Origin: Christensenellaceae bacterium
GTDB lineage: Bacteria > Bacillota > Clostridia > Christensenellales > UBA1242
DNA: 64,000 bases
NCBI GenBank assembly: GCA_031260975.1
Contig: JAISKJ010000003.1
Coordinates: 372,065-436,064, forward strand
Reading direction: 5' to 3'
Within the stretch, counting starts at the first letter, position 1; the number at the start of each line of letters is the position of its first letter. Shown here piece by piece: positions 27,548 to 35,374 of the stretch. A program made the translations under genes and the position numbers. The notes below the pieces were generated by a model. That model did no database searches. It worked only from the letters and a program-made list of their open reading frames with translations, and had not been told where the DNA came from.

Positions 27548-27916
27548 ATGGCGATTTTCCTGTTTCTGGCCGCCGCAAGCATATGTCTAATCGGTATTAT
27601 ATACCTATTTAATCTTGGGTTTATGAAAGTAGTCAGAGAAGACCAGATTGACCGGATTGAAATGGAAAAGTTTGAGCATGACTATAATGTCAAAGCTCTA
27701 AGAGTCTGGTATGGCATAAATCTTATTGCGGCCGGCATTTATATGTTTATAATTGCGTTTGCAATCATATACAACATTTCCTTGCTGTTCTGGATTCCTA
27801 CGGCAGTGGCTTTGGTTTTCTTTGCCGCATCGTTTTTGTTCCGATATCTTAGCACAAGTTTTAAAGGAGGCAGGAGTCATGGAAGTGATAGAGGCCATAA
27901 AACAGAGAAAGAGTGA
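27548..27916 (+). CDS. Small membrane protein, DUF3784-like
   Basis: 122 residues with three hydrophobic helices (IFLFLAAASICLIGIIYLFNLG, YGINLIAAGIYMFIIAFAIIY, LLFWIPTAVALVFFAASFLF) and a basic, polar tail. The layout resembles DUF3784 proteins of Firmicutes, function unknown. SD GAGGG. Its last 38 bases overlap the nitroreductase gene, so the two are translationally coupled. Confidence 0.6.
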   Translation: MAIFLFLAAASICLIGIIYLFNLGFMKVVREDQIDRIEMEKFEHDYNVKALRVWYGINLIAAGIYMFIIAFAIIYNISLLFWIPTAVALVFFAASFLFRYLSTSFKGGRSHGSDRGHKTEKE

Positions 27917-28379
27917 ACGTAAATATCTGTCAAAAAAGATAACAAAAGAAGTTTTGAACGATATTATTGATTGTGCCAGGCTTGCTCCGAGTGCGTGTAA
28001 CACGCAGCCATGGCGCTTTATTGTAGTTACAGATAAAGCAATTAAAAATAAAATTGCCGAATTTAGCTCGTGGGGGAAGTTTCTTTCGCATTGCTCCGCA
28101 GCGGTTTTGGTTTTTGGAAAGACTTATCAATTTGTGGTGGAGGACTGTAGTGCCGCCACTCAAAATATTCTGCTGGCGGCAACAGGTCATGGAATAGGCT
28201 CCTGTTGGATAGCGGGATACAGATGTCCTTATTCGGCGGATATTGCTGAAATATTCAGCGTTCCCAAGGAGTATGAGCTTATGAGTATTATATCTCTGGG
28301 ATATGCCGACACGTACTTGGAGCGTTCCAGAGCCCCCAAAAAATCACTTGAAGAAGTTTTGAGTTTTAATAAATTTTAA
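27879..28379 (+). CDS. Nitroreductase-family flavoprotein
   Basis: 166 residues from ATG at 27879 (AAAGGAGG upstream). FMN-binding nitroreductase fold: IKQRKSERKYLSKKITKEVL at the N-terminus, ARLAPSACNTQPWRFIVV, then QNILLAATGHGIGSCWIAGY and a C-terminal SLGYADTYLE. Such enzymes reduce nitro compounds, quinones or flavins with NAD(P)H; the substrate cannot be read. Shorter than classic 200-residue members because the dimer-interface loop is reduced. Confidence 0.85.
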   Translation: MEVIEAIKQRKSERKYLSKKITKEVLNDIIDCARLAPSACNTQPWRFIVVTDKAIKNKIAEFSSWGKFLSHCSAAVLVFGKTYQFVVEDCSAATQNILLAATGHGIGSCWIAGYRCPYSADIAEIFSVPKEYELMSIISLGYADTYLERSRAPKKSLEEVLSFNKF

Positions 28380-28380
28380 A

Positions 28381-28448
28381 AAACAAACCACCTGCGGAAG
28401 GCGGTTTGTTTTAACAACCAACGTATGTTGGTTGTTATTTATTTTTTA
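28381..28448. terminator. Two tandem terminator hairpins between nitroreductase (+) and rnpB (-)
   Basis: First stem AAACAAACCACCT / AGGCGGTTTGTTT (28381-28411), second AACAACCAAC / GTTGGTTGTT (about 28412-28436). T runs flank both sides, so transcripts from either direction can stop here. Confidence 0.8.
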
Positions 28449-28451
28449 TAT

Positions 28452-28993
28452 TAGATTAGTCTATAAGCCGGGTTCTGTATTAAACGGTCATCTATCTAAG
28501 CCGTACGTTGCCATATGGCTTTAGCGATACTTTTAAGCACCAAGACGAACAGCCTTATGCGATGCTTTTAATCTTGCTTTAGGTGGGGTTTACAGAGCAC
28601 CGATTGTCACCAACCGGCCGGTGGTCTCTTACACCGCCTTTCCATCCTTACCACGTTGCAACTCTACAACTTTGCTTATTTTGCTGTCGCAAAAGTTTCG
28701 CTTTTGTTGTCGACTGCTCCTTTTTCCCAAAAAGTTTCCGGCAGATACTTTTGGGGAACCACGCAGTGTGCTTTGCTGGCACTTTGTGGGAGCCCTGAGT
28801 TTTTTACTCTTACAGCTGAATTTCTTCTTCTCAAAAACTCTTGTATTTTTGAAAAACATATTCGTGGCGGTTTATTTCTGTTGCACTTTCCTTAAGGTCG
28901 CCCTCACTGGGAGTTACCCAGCACCCTGTTCTATAAAGCCCGGACTTTCCTCGTGATGGGCATCACACCCGCCACGCGACCGTCTGACTAACT
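28452..28993 (-). ncRNA. rnpB: RNase P RNA (bacterial class A type) with enlarged P12 region
   Basis: Catalytic RNA that removes 5' leaders from pre-tRNA. On the minus strand the 5' conserved block GAGGAAAGTCCGGGCT (28952-28937) and the 3' conserved block ACAGAACCCGGCTTAT (28478-28463) are present. So is GGTAAGGATGGAAAGGCGG in the P10/11 region. P1 pairs TTAGTC at the 5' end with GACTAA at the 3' end. Total length is about 540 bases against about 350-400 normally. The extra length, about 200 bases between 28660 and 28865, lies where P12 belongs. Ends are approximate. Confidence 0.92.
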
Positions 28994-29002
28994 AATGAAT
29001 AT

Positions 29003-29031
29003 ATTATATACAAAAATGAGCAGTTTGTCAA
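29003..29031 (-). promoter_or_regulatory. Consensus promoter of rnpB
   Basis: On the minus strand: TTGACA (29031-29026), 17-base spacer, TATAAT (29008-29003), about 10 bases before the predicted 5' end of the RNA. Confidence 0.85.
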
Positions 29032-29054
29032 TGGGGAGAGGATATATATTGTTT

Positions 29055-29111
29055 TACTAAGGCTTCGACCACTTTGTGGTATGCAGAATCGTTTAGCAAC
29101 GTACGTTGCCC
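29055..29111. repeat. Second copy of the 33-base motif seen at 2971, plus a 14-base palindrome
   Basis: ACTAAGGCTTCGACCACTTT and the following bases match the centre of the element at 2951-3029 at most positions. Next to it is GCAACGTACGTTGC (about 29096-29109), a perfect palindrome. The outer arms of the first copy are not present. Confidence 0.55.
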
Positions 29112-29122
29112 AAAAGTGAAAA

Positions 29123-30760
29123 ATGTGTATTTTTAATTGGTTTTGGTTTAAAAAAGCAGACTTTAGCAATAATTGGGTTATGATATATTTAATTTTAATA
29201 ATTTCTGCCTGCTTTTATATAGCTTTGCTGGTATGGGTGTTTAGGCCGGAATATGTTTTGTGTGGGATAGTGAAAGAGGATAAAAGGTGTAGCAGGGGGA
29301 AGAGTGTCCCTAAGCTATTTAACGCCAGCGAGCTTTGTGTGCTTAATAAAATAATTTATAACATGCCGGTTTTGGGTGACGACACGCCTGCTCATATGGA
29401 GGCTCTGGCGAACGCCGGATTTAACATGATGCTGCCTGTTTATAAAATAGATATAGGGGGACATAAAAATCTGAAGGCGTTGTGCGGTGAGCTTAAAATT
29501 TTAAAGCGTCTGGAGGAATCGGGGTATTCTGCGAATATTGTGATAAATTTTGACGGACGAAGAAAGAGCGGTTCTAATATTATAAGGGAGAACTCCATTC
29601 ATCAAAACTTTGGGCGGATTGTGTCGCGAACAAGGAATTTTTTCTATAATGATATATTAATTTTGGCGGCAAGCATGAACTTTGAAAAATGTGTGGTCAA
29701 AATTCATCAGGCGGAGTTTCTGAGCTCGGCGATTATGTTTGCCGTCAATGCATTTAATATAAATAAAATATATACCTCAGCAGCTGCCAATAAAAGAGAG
29801 GGCATCTGGTTTGAAATCGGCTCAAAGACTTTGGACTGCGACCGGGAGTATTATGACGACTTTATATATAAGGGGTCAGTGTCATCAGGGGATATAACTA
29901 TAATCCGCAAGCGAACTGCGAGTTTTAAAAAGGGTTATATGATAGAACGGCTTGCAATATCTAATCTTGGCAAGGATAGTAAAGAGGTGACCTTTAATAT
30001 ATTTTTGGGGCTGGGCACAGGTGAAGATGAGGCGTGTTATACTAAAGTTGTGCCCCATAAGGGTGGCATAAAAGTTGTTGACTATAAAAATAAAGTGGAG
30101 TGCTATTATAGCACAAGCTGCGGGCTGCTCAGAAACCTGAATATCACCAAGCTTGGCATTGAGGGGCAAATGAAGGCCAAAATCAGGGGCGGCAGTGTTT
30201 TTTATGTCTATATTGTGAGCTCAAAGGAGTTTATGACCGTTCAAAATCTGGAGCGTGGAGAGGAGTTGTTTTTTGAAGCTAGGAACGAATATAAAAACCT
30301 CAAACCGCTAAGTGTGCAAAGTAATAATATAAGCTTTGACAGGCTGATAAATTTGCTGCTGCCACAACGGATTATCAGCAAATTTATTGATGACCCAAAG
30401 CTTGTGTCAGACTTTGACGGATTTAGAAATCTGGTTTATGTGGCAAAGTTTGAATATATAAATTCACTAAAAGGATTGTATGTTAAAAATAATAATTTGG
30501 TAGGCTCTTATTTTGATTTGCTTTGGCAATTTGCCGGAGTGTCGTTTTTGGAGCATGGTATAAAAATAAATTTGCAGCGTAGATGGTTGCTTGATGATTT
30601 AACCATCCGGTTTGAGGCCGAGGGAAACCCCATAACGCTGAAGATAAAAAAGCAGGGGATTGAGCAGGGATTTATTTATAATGGTGTGGAATATTATAAT
30701 ATAGGTTTTTTGCCTTATAAGCTGCTGGCCCAAAACAGCAATGCGGTTATAGATATGTAG
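29123..30760 (+). CDS. Membrane-anchored protein of unknown function, possible degenerate GH94-like sugar enzyme
   Basis: 545 residues with one N-terminal membrane helix (VMIYLILIISACFYIALLVWVF, about 19-40), the rest probably outside the cell or at the membrane. MIERLAISNLGKDSKEVTFNIFLGLG and the late LEHGIKINLQRRWLLDDLTIRFEAEGNPITLKIKKQG resemble the beta-sandwich and C-terminal parts of GH94/GT84 cyclic-glucan proteins, but the catalytic barrel is not evident. Start uncertain: ATG 29123 has no SD; ATG 29180, placing the helix at the very N-terminus, is also possible and has AATAAT 6 bases upstream. Confidence 0.6.
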   Translation: MCIFNWFWFKKADFSNNWVMIYLILIISACFYIALLVWVFRPEYVLCGIVKEDKRCSRGKSVPKLFNASELCVLNKIIYNMPVLGDDTPAHMEALANAGFNMMLPVYKIDIGGHKNLKALCGELKILKRLEESGYSANIVINFDGRRKSGSNIIRENSIHQNFGRIVSRTRNFFYNDILILAASMNFEKCVVKIHQAEFLSSAIMFAVNAFNINKIYTSAAANKREGIWFEIGSKTLDCDREYYDDFIYKGSVSSGDITIIRKRTASFKKGYMIERLAISNLGKDSKEVTFNIFLGLGTGEDEACYTKVVPHKGGIKVVDYKNKVECYYSTSCGLLRNLNITKLGIEGQMKAKIRGGSVFYVYIVSSKEFMTVQNLERGEELFFEARNEYKNLKPLSVQSNNISFDRLINLLLPQRIISKFIDDPKLVSDFDGFRNLVYVAKFEYINSLKGLYVKNNNLVGSYFDLLWQFAGVSFLEHGIKINLQRRWLLDDLTIRFEAEGNPITLKIKKQGIEQGFIYNGVEYYNIGFLPYKLLAQNSNAVIDM

Positions 30761-31060
30761 TGATATGCATAAATATAAATAATTATTAATGATTATTTAA
30801 ACAATATATATTTTTATTGTTCTATAAATTTAGAACAAAATAATTATAAGTATATAATTTTTACTATCCGCGTTCAATGAAAGTCAAATATAATATGTTG
30901 AAAAACCATAATTTGGTGTAATTTTGTTCGAAAAAGAATTAGGTCGTGTAGTCTCTATCTGTGTATATTTATGCTATAATAAGCATAAATATTTATCGTA
31001 TAAAATTGATGATGACGGCAAACAGTTTGTTTTTTGCTTGAGTTGTGATATAATTATCAT
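30761..31060 (+). other. AT-rich 300-base gap before rarA
   Basis: No coding sequence is seen. It holds an ATTTATGCT / AGCATAAAT inverted repeat (about 30968-30991) and a GTTCTA / TAGAAC-type palindrome (about 30819-30836), plus the rarA promoter at its end. Confidence 0.4.
31027..31054 (+). promoter_or_regulatory. Leaderless promoter of rarA
   Basis: TTGTTT (31027-31032), 16-base spacer, TATAAT (31049-31054), then exactly 6 bases to ATG 31061. No SD. Confidence 0.6.
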
Positions 31061-32389
31061 ATGGAAATGACTACAGATTTCTTTGCGCGCCCCCCTTTGG
31101 CTGAACGTATGAGGCCCGACAGTCTTGAGGATTTTATTGGTCAACAGCATATTGTGGGCAAGAATAATTTATTGGATAGGGCTATCAGAGCGGGAGTTTT
31201 GGGCAGCTGTATTTTTTACGGCCCTCCCGGCACAGGCAAGACTACACTTGCTCATATTATTGCATCCACCTGCAAAGGGGAGTTTAGAAAACTCAATGCA
31301 GTATCATCAGGTGTTGCTGACGCCAAGGCCGTTATTGACAAGGCTAAGCATGATTTTAATCTTTATGGCAAGCAAACATATCTTTTGCTTGATGAGTGTC
31401 ACCGCTGGAGCAAAGCACAGAGTGATTCGGTTTTGCAGGCGATTGAAGAGGGCAGTATAATTTTTATAGGCTCCACTACCGAAAATCCTTATACTTCAAT
31501 GACAAGGGCTATTGTTTCAAGATGTCGCGTGTTTGAATTTAAGCCGCTGAGTGAGGCAGATTTGATAATCTCAATGCAGCGTGCGATAAGCGATAAAAAA
31601 AACGGGCTTGGAAATTTGCCGGTTGAGGTGGAGGACAATGCGCTCAGACATTTTGCGTGGGCAGCTGCGGGCGATGTGAGACAGGCGCTTAATGCGCTGG
31701 AGCTGGCGGTTAATACAACCAACATAAATAAACAAAAAAATATTGTAATAACCCGCGAAATTGCCGAGCAAAGCATACAAAAAAAGGCATTATCTCTGGA
31801 TGAAACAGGATATTTTGATATTTTGAGCGCTTTTTGCAAAAGTATCAGAGGCAGTGACACTGAAGCAGCTCTATATTATAGTCAGCGGCTAATTAAAGCC
31901 GGCTGTGACGAACGTATAATTGCAAGGCGGTTGATTGCTCATTGCAGCGAGGATATAGGAATGGCTGACAGTAACGCGCTGCTTTTAGCGTGTGCAGCTC
32001 TTCAATCTTGTGAAAAATTGGGGCAGCCGGAGTGCTTGCTAAATCTTAGTCATGCAATAATTTATGCGTGCGAGGCCGAAAAATCCAATTCGGTTTATCT
32101 TGCTATGCACGCAGCGGCTGATGACGCTGTAAATGTCAAAGATGACAGCGTTTTAAATAACCTCAAAAATCATCCTTCAACCAACGATGACGGCACTGAT
32201 TTTGTAAAATGGCCACCGAGCGACAAGACGAGCGCTGACAGAGGTAAGAGTTATAAATATCCGCACGACTTTGGCGGATATGTCAAACAGCAATATATGC
32301 CCAACAGCTTGAAAGACAGAGTATATTATAAGCCCAGCAACAACGGTAAAGAAAAGGGACTTGTCAGAAAGAAAGAAAGGAATAAATAA
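31061..32389 (+). CDS. rarA: Replication-associated recombination protein A (RarA/MgsA), AAA+ ATPase
   Basis: 442 residues. Acts at stalled forks; clamp-loader-like AAA+ protein. N-terminal PLAERMRPDSLEDFIGQQHIVG is diagnostic. Walker A GPPGTGKTTLAHI (about 53-65), Walker B LLLDECHRW (family usually DEIHRF), sensor 1 FIGSTTENPY, arginine finger region AIVSRCRVFEF. C-terminal SDTEAALYYSQRLIKAGCDERIIARRLIAHCSEDIGMAD and the MgsA domain with RVYYKPSNNGKE at the end. Full length. Leaderless start. Confidence 0.93.
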   Translation: MEMTTDFFARPPLAERMRPDSLEDFIGQQHIVGKNNLLDRAIRAGVLGSCIFYGPPGTGKTTLAHIIASTCKGEFRKLNAVSSGVADAKAVIDKAKHDFNLYGKQTYLLLDECHRWSKAQSDSVLQAIEEGSIIFIGSTTENPYTSMTRAIVSRCRVFEFKPLSEADLIISMQRAISDKKNGLGNLPVEVEDNALRHFAWAAAGDVRQALNALELAVNTTNINKQKNIVITREIAEQSIQKKALSLDETGYFDILSAFCKSIRGSDTEAALYYSQRLIKAGCDERIIARRLIAHCSEDIGMADSNALLLACAALQSCEKLGQPECLLNLSHAIIYACEAEKSNSVYLAMHAAADDAVNVKDDSVLNNLKNHPSTNDDGTDFVKWPPSDKTSADRGKSYKYPHDFGGYVKQQYMPNSLKDRVYYKPSNNGKEKGLVRKKERNK

Positions 32390-32408
32390 TATTTTTTATC
32401 TTTTAACA

Positions 32409-32437
32409 AAAACACTATTCAAACGATAGTGTTTTTT
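32409..32437 (+). terminator. Rho-independent terminator of rarA
   Basis: AAAACACTAT / ATAGTGTTTT perfect 10-base stem and T run. Confidence 0.85.
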
Positions 32438-32498
32438 ATTTAATTTTTAAATAGTGTAAGTTTTCCAAACCCTTTTTAATAGATTTTTAAATAGTCTA

Positions 32499-32527
32499 TT
32501 GACAAAGCGGCAGGAGTTATATAAAAT
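32499..32527 (+). promoter_or_regulatory. Promoter of the histidine phosphatase gene
   Basis: TTGACA (32499-32504), 17-base spacer, TAAAAT (32522-32527), 16 bases before ATG 32544. Confidence 0.75.
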
Positions 32528-32543
32528 GGGCTGTGAGGTGGCT

Positions 32544-33089
32544 ATGAATAAACTTATATTGGTGCGGCACGGACAGACTGCATGGAATGTGCTCGGTAAA
32601 AAGCAGGGGCAATCGGATATAGAATTGAATGCAGTAGGTGAAGAACAGGCAAAGGAACTTGGTATAAAGCTTCAAAACGCAAAATTTGATTTAGTTTATA
32701 CAAGTCCTCTTAAGCGTACCAAGCGAACTGCGGAAATAATTTTGCAGTATAACGGTTTTGGAGGATGCGTGACGGAAGATGTACGTATTATTGAGCGGGA
32801 CTTTGGTGAATTTGAGGGGCTTACGGATGGAGAATTTGACTTTGGTGCCTTTTATGATATAAACGCACTGCAAAAATTTGAGCGAGCGGAAAGTGCTTTT
32901 GAGGTTGAGGACAGAGTTTTTGAATTTTTGGATGAACTGAAGCTAAATCAACACAATAAAATCATCTTAATTGTAGGGCATGGTGCTGCAAACTGTGCTG
33001 TATGTGCTTACTTTTGGGGCAGACCCAAAAGCGGCAAATATATTGATTATATGCAGGATAACGCCGGCATACTTGAATTTGAATTGTGA
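32544..33089 (+). CDS. Histidine phosphatase family protein (phosphoglycerate mutase-like)
   Basis: 181 residues from ATG 32544 (GAGGTGG upstream). The phosphohistidine motif LVRHGQTAWN is at residues 5-14, the second catalytic region TSPLKRTKRTAEII is at about 52-65, ERDFGEFEGLT carries the conserved Glu, and the second His is in IVGHGAANCAV. Substrate unknown: cobalamin-pathway phosphatases and broad phosphatases share this size. Single-gene unit. Confidence 0.88.
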   Translation: MNKLILVRHGQTAWNVLGKKQGQSDIELNAVGEEQAKELGIKLQNAKFDLVYTSPLKRTKRTAEIILQYNGFGGCVTEDVRIIERDFGEFEGLTDGEFDFGAFYDINALQKFERAESAFEVEDRVFEFLDELKLNQHNKIILIVGHGAANCAVCAYFWGRPKSGKYIDYMQDNAGILEFEL

Positions 33090-33109
33090 AAAACGATAAA
33101 AATTAACAG

Positions 33110-33138
33110 TCCTTCACAGAGTGTGTGAGGGATTTTTT
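33110..33138 (+). terminator. Rho-independent terminator
   Basis: TCCTTCACA / TGTGAGGGA stem followed by a T run. Confidence 0.8.
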
Positions 33139-33151
33139 ATTGTTAAACATT

Positions 33152-33208
33152 TTGAAAAAACACATGAATATGTTATTATATCGATAAGACAACGGGGGCA
33201 TCCCGTTG
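33152..33208 (+). promoter_or_regulatory. Rubrerythrin promoter and 5' leader hairpin
   Basis: TTGAAA (33152-33157), 16-base spacer, TATTAT (33174-33179). Just downstream CAACGGG / CCCGTTG (33190-33208) forms a hairpin at the transcript start, which may stabilise the mRNA or bind a repressor as DNA. Confidence 0.5.
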
Positions 33209-33245
33209 CGCCGTTAAAATGGCTTTGCAAAAAGGAGAAACTAAA

Positions 33246-33785
33246 ATGGCAAAGGAATTAAAAGGAACACAGACAGAAAAGAATTTGATGACTGCTTTTG
33301 CAGGTGAAAGTGAGGCCCGCAATAAGTATACTTATTTTGCAAGCGTGGCAAAAAAGCAGGGGTATGAGCAGATTGCGGGATATTTTCAGGAGACTGCCGA
33401 CAACGAAAAAGAGCACGCTGAGCTTTGGTTTAAGCTTTTGGGCGGCATTGGCGACACTGCGACAAACCTAAGAGCTGCAGCCGATGGCGAAAACTATGAA
33501 TGGACAGATATGTATGCAAAGTTTGCAAAAATTGCGCGTGAAGAGGGTTTTGAAGATATTGCCAAAACCTTTGAAGGAGTGGGAACAATTGAAAAACGTC
33601 ATCAGGAGCGTTTTGAAGCATTGCTCAAAAATCTTAAGGACGGAACGGTATTTAAACGTCCTCAAGAAACTTTGTGGCAGTGCCGCAACTGCGGACACGT
33701 TCTTGAGGGAACTGAAGCTCCGGATGTTTGTCCGGTTTGCGCTCATGCAAAGAGTTATTTTCAGCTTTATGTCAAAAATTATTAA
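33246..33785 (+). CDS. Rubrerythrin
   Basis: Non-haem iron peroxidase that protects anaerobes from hydrogen peroxide. 179 residues. Ferritin-like four-helix bundle with iron ligands in [53 protein letters not shown]-terminal rubredoxin-like domain with CRNCGHV and [11 protein letters not shown]. Start ATG 33246 follows AAAAGGAG; upstream in-frame codons belong to the leader. Normal length and all ligands present. Confidence 0.95.
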   Translation: MAKELKGTQTEKNLMTAFAGESEARNKYTYFASVAKKQGYEQIAGYFQETADNEKEHAELWFKLLGGIGDTATNLRAAADGENYEWTDMYAKFAKIAREEGFEDIAKTFEGVGTIEKRHQERFEALLKNLKDGTVFKRPQETLWQCRNCGHVLEGTEAPDVCPVCAHAKSYFQLYVKNY

Positions 33786-33842
33786 TTAGGTTTGTAACAT
33801 AGAAATATAATGAACAGGATATCTTAAATATAGGAGGAATTT

Positions 33843-34367
33843 ATGACAAAAGCGGCGGTTTTTAAAAGCGGCGTAGTTATGATTTTACTTGTAATGTTTG
33901 CAGGAGTCCTGCTGTCGGGTTGTATTTTCGACGCCCCTAAAAAGGTTGTGGAGGTAGATTTTGGTTCGGTCACAAAAATTACTATAAAAACAGGAGCCGA
34001 AGCTAGTGAGACCACCGAATATACATTAACTAACGAGCAAAAAGCGGATTTTTTAGATAACTATGGAATCCTCGGAATGGAGCAGGAAACAGGAGTGAAC
34101 AATTTGTTTGGGAATTGGGTCACAGCATATACTTTTACGGTGTATTATAATGATAAAATTCTTTGGTTATTTAATCGCGGCGAAAGCTTTACTATAACTG
34201 TGGGCGGATATCCCACTAACAGCGGAAATACTGTTTGGTGGCTTAAACGCCAAAATGGGTTTAAGACAAGCAGAGTTCAAATTGAGGCCGCGGATAAAGC
34301 TAAATTCACTGCTTGGTTTGACGGGCATTTTGCCGAAGGTGAGCCGTCAGGAGGAATTGAAGGATAA
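33843..34367 (+). CDS. Lipoprotein of unknown function
   Basis: 174 residues. Signal peptide with lipobox LLSGC (Cys at about 28), then a beta-rich domain (VVEVDFGSVTKITIKTGAEASETTEYTLT, WVTAYTFTVYYNDKILWLF) and a Gly-rich end. No family recognised. SD AGGAGG. A terminator follows. Confidence 0.7.
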   Translation: MTKAAVFKSGVVMILLVMFAGVLLSGCIFDAPKKVVEVDFGSVTKITIKTGAEASETTEYTLTNEQKADFLDNYGILGMEQETGVNNLFGNWVTAYTFTVYYNDKILWLFNRGESFTITVGGYPTNSGNTVWWLKRQNGFKTSRVQIEAADKAKFTAWFDGHFAEGEPSGGIEG

Positions 34368-34373
34368 AAATTA

Positions 34374-34405
34374 AAAACAACCCGAACATAATCGGGTTGT
34401 TTTTT
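34374..34405. terminator. Rho-independent terminator (likely bidirectional)
   Basis: AAAACAACCCGA / TCGGGTTGTTTT stem with T run, between the lipoprotein gene and the convergent GDPD-like gene. Confidence 0.85.
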
Positions 34406-34423
34406 AATAAATTTTAATCTGAA

Positions 34424-35152
34424 TTAGATGTGTGGGTTGAAGCCTTCAAATATAATGTTATCACAAAACTTCACTTTTTTCATATATTCCTGCTGATTTT
34501 TTATGCCTAATGCCAATGTCGGAAGAACCCGATTTTTTCTTACAGCTCTGTTTGGCAGATGCTGCGCCTCATATATAATAAAGTTGGGCTCGGATATTTT
34601 ATTAAATTTCAGTTTCTTTAACATTCTTCGCTTGCGCCTTTTCATGGTCTGCAGCAGCTCATCTTGCTTTAGCTTTCCTCCTATTTGACCCCTTAAAATT
34701 TCTGGAACATGGTTTTTGAACCATTCAAGAGAGTAGGGATTAAGCGAGCTTATGGCAAGGTCGCCTTTATATTCCTTTATGATTTTAAGCAATTCCTCTT
34801 CAAAACTGCCTATCTTATTAAAATGCTTTATATTTAAAATTACCGGAACTTTTCCATTGGCGGCCTTCAAGACTTGCTCGAGGGGCGTTATTGTTTCGTC
34901 ACTGCCTTGCAGTTTATATTGTTTCAGCGCGTCTTTGCTTTCAATATTGTTGACGTAGCCATCCTTGCCTGTGGCATGTTTTAAGGTTTCATTTTCAAAC
35001 ACAATAATAGTGCCGTCTGCAATTTGATGCAGAGGTAGAAATATCCCGAATTCTTCCTTTACGGCATTTTTTATGGCACCAAGCGAACAACCGACGCTTT
35101 CTTTGCTGGTTTTTCCCTGATTGGCTATATATTTATTTATTAAAAATTCCAT
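34424..35152 (-). CDS. Glycerophosphodiester phosphodiesterase-like protein lacking catalytic residues
   Basis: 242 residues from ATG 35152 (AGGA upstream; a TTG 4 codons earlier is the alternative). The GDPD barrel is recognisable from DGTIIVFENETLKHATGKDGYVNNI and ITPLEQVLKAANGKVPVILNIKHF. However, the catalytic signature is gone: HRG is NQG, the ELD pair is FLP, the HD pair is EN, and the E of LIEIK is N. The C-terminal ending is normal. It has no signal peptide. It is probably a pseudoenzyme that binds a phospholipid headgroup or another ligand. The reading frame is intact, so it is not a plain pseudogene. Confidence 0.7.
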   Translation of the reverse strand: MEFLINKYIANQGKTSKESVGCSLGAIKNAVKEEFGIFLPLHQIADGTIIVFENETLKHATGKDGYVNNIESKDALKQYKLQGSDETITPLEQVLKAANGKVPVILNIKHFNKIGSFEEELLKIIKEYKGDLAISSLNPYSLEWFKNHVPEILRGQIGGKLKQDELLQTMKRRKRRMLKKLKFNKISEPNFIIYEAQHLPNRAVRKNRVLPTLALGIKNQQEYMKKVKFCDNIIFEGFNPHI

Positions 35153-35339
35153 GATCCTATCCAACTTTTTGATAGTTTATTTGTTTTTATTTTCGAAAAA
35201 CTTTGTTACCTAGTAGGATATTATAGCATAAATTGTTAAGTTTTTCCAGCAATTTTGTGGGATTTTTAGTTTTTTTAAATTTGCTGTATTGTTTTGAGGA
35301 GGTTTCTGTGTGAATTTAATTAAATCGGCAATTTTCGCT

Positions 35340-35368
35340 TTGAAAACTGAGGGGTTTTAGTGTAATAT
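35340..35368 (+). promoter_or_regulatory. Leaderless promoter of lepA
   Basis: TTGAAA (35340-35345), 17-base spacer, TAATAT (35363-35368), then exactly 6 bases to ATG 35375. No SD. Confidence 0.6.
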
Positions 35369-35374
35369 ATTGAT

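Noticed and set aside
28583..28956. Open frames on the + strand over the rnpB gene
   Set aside because: The sequence is explained by RNase P RNA on the minus strand; the frames have no SD.
32499..32543. Extended N-terminus for the histidine phosphatase
   Set aside because: This stretch is the promoter (TTGACA-17-TAAAAT); the RHG motif sits at the right distance from ATG 32544.
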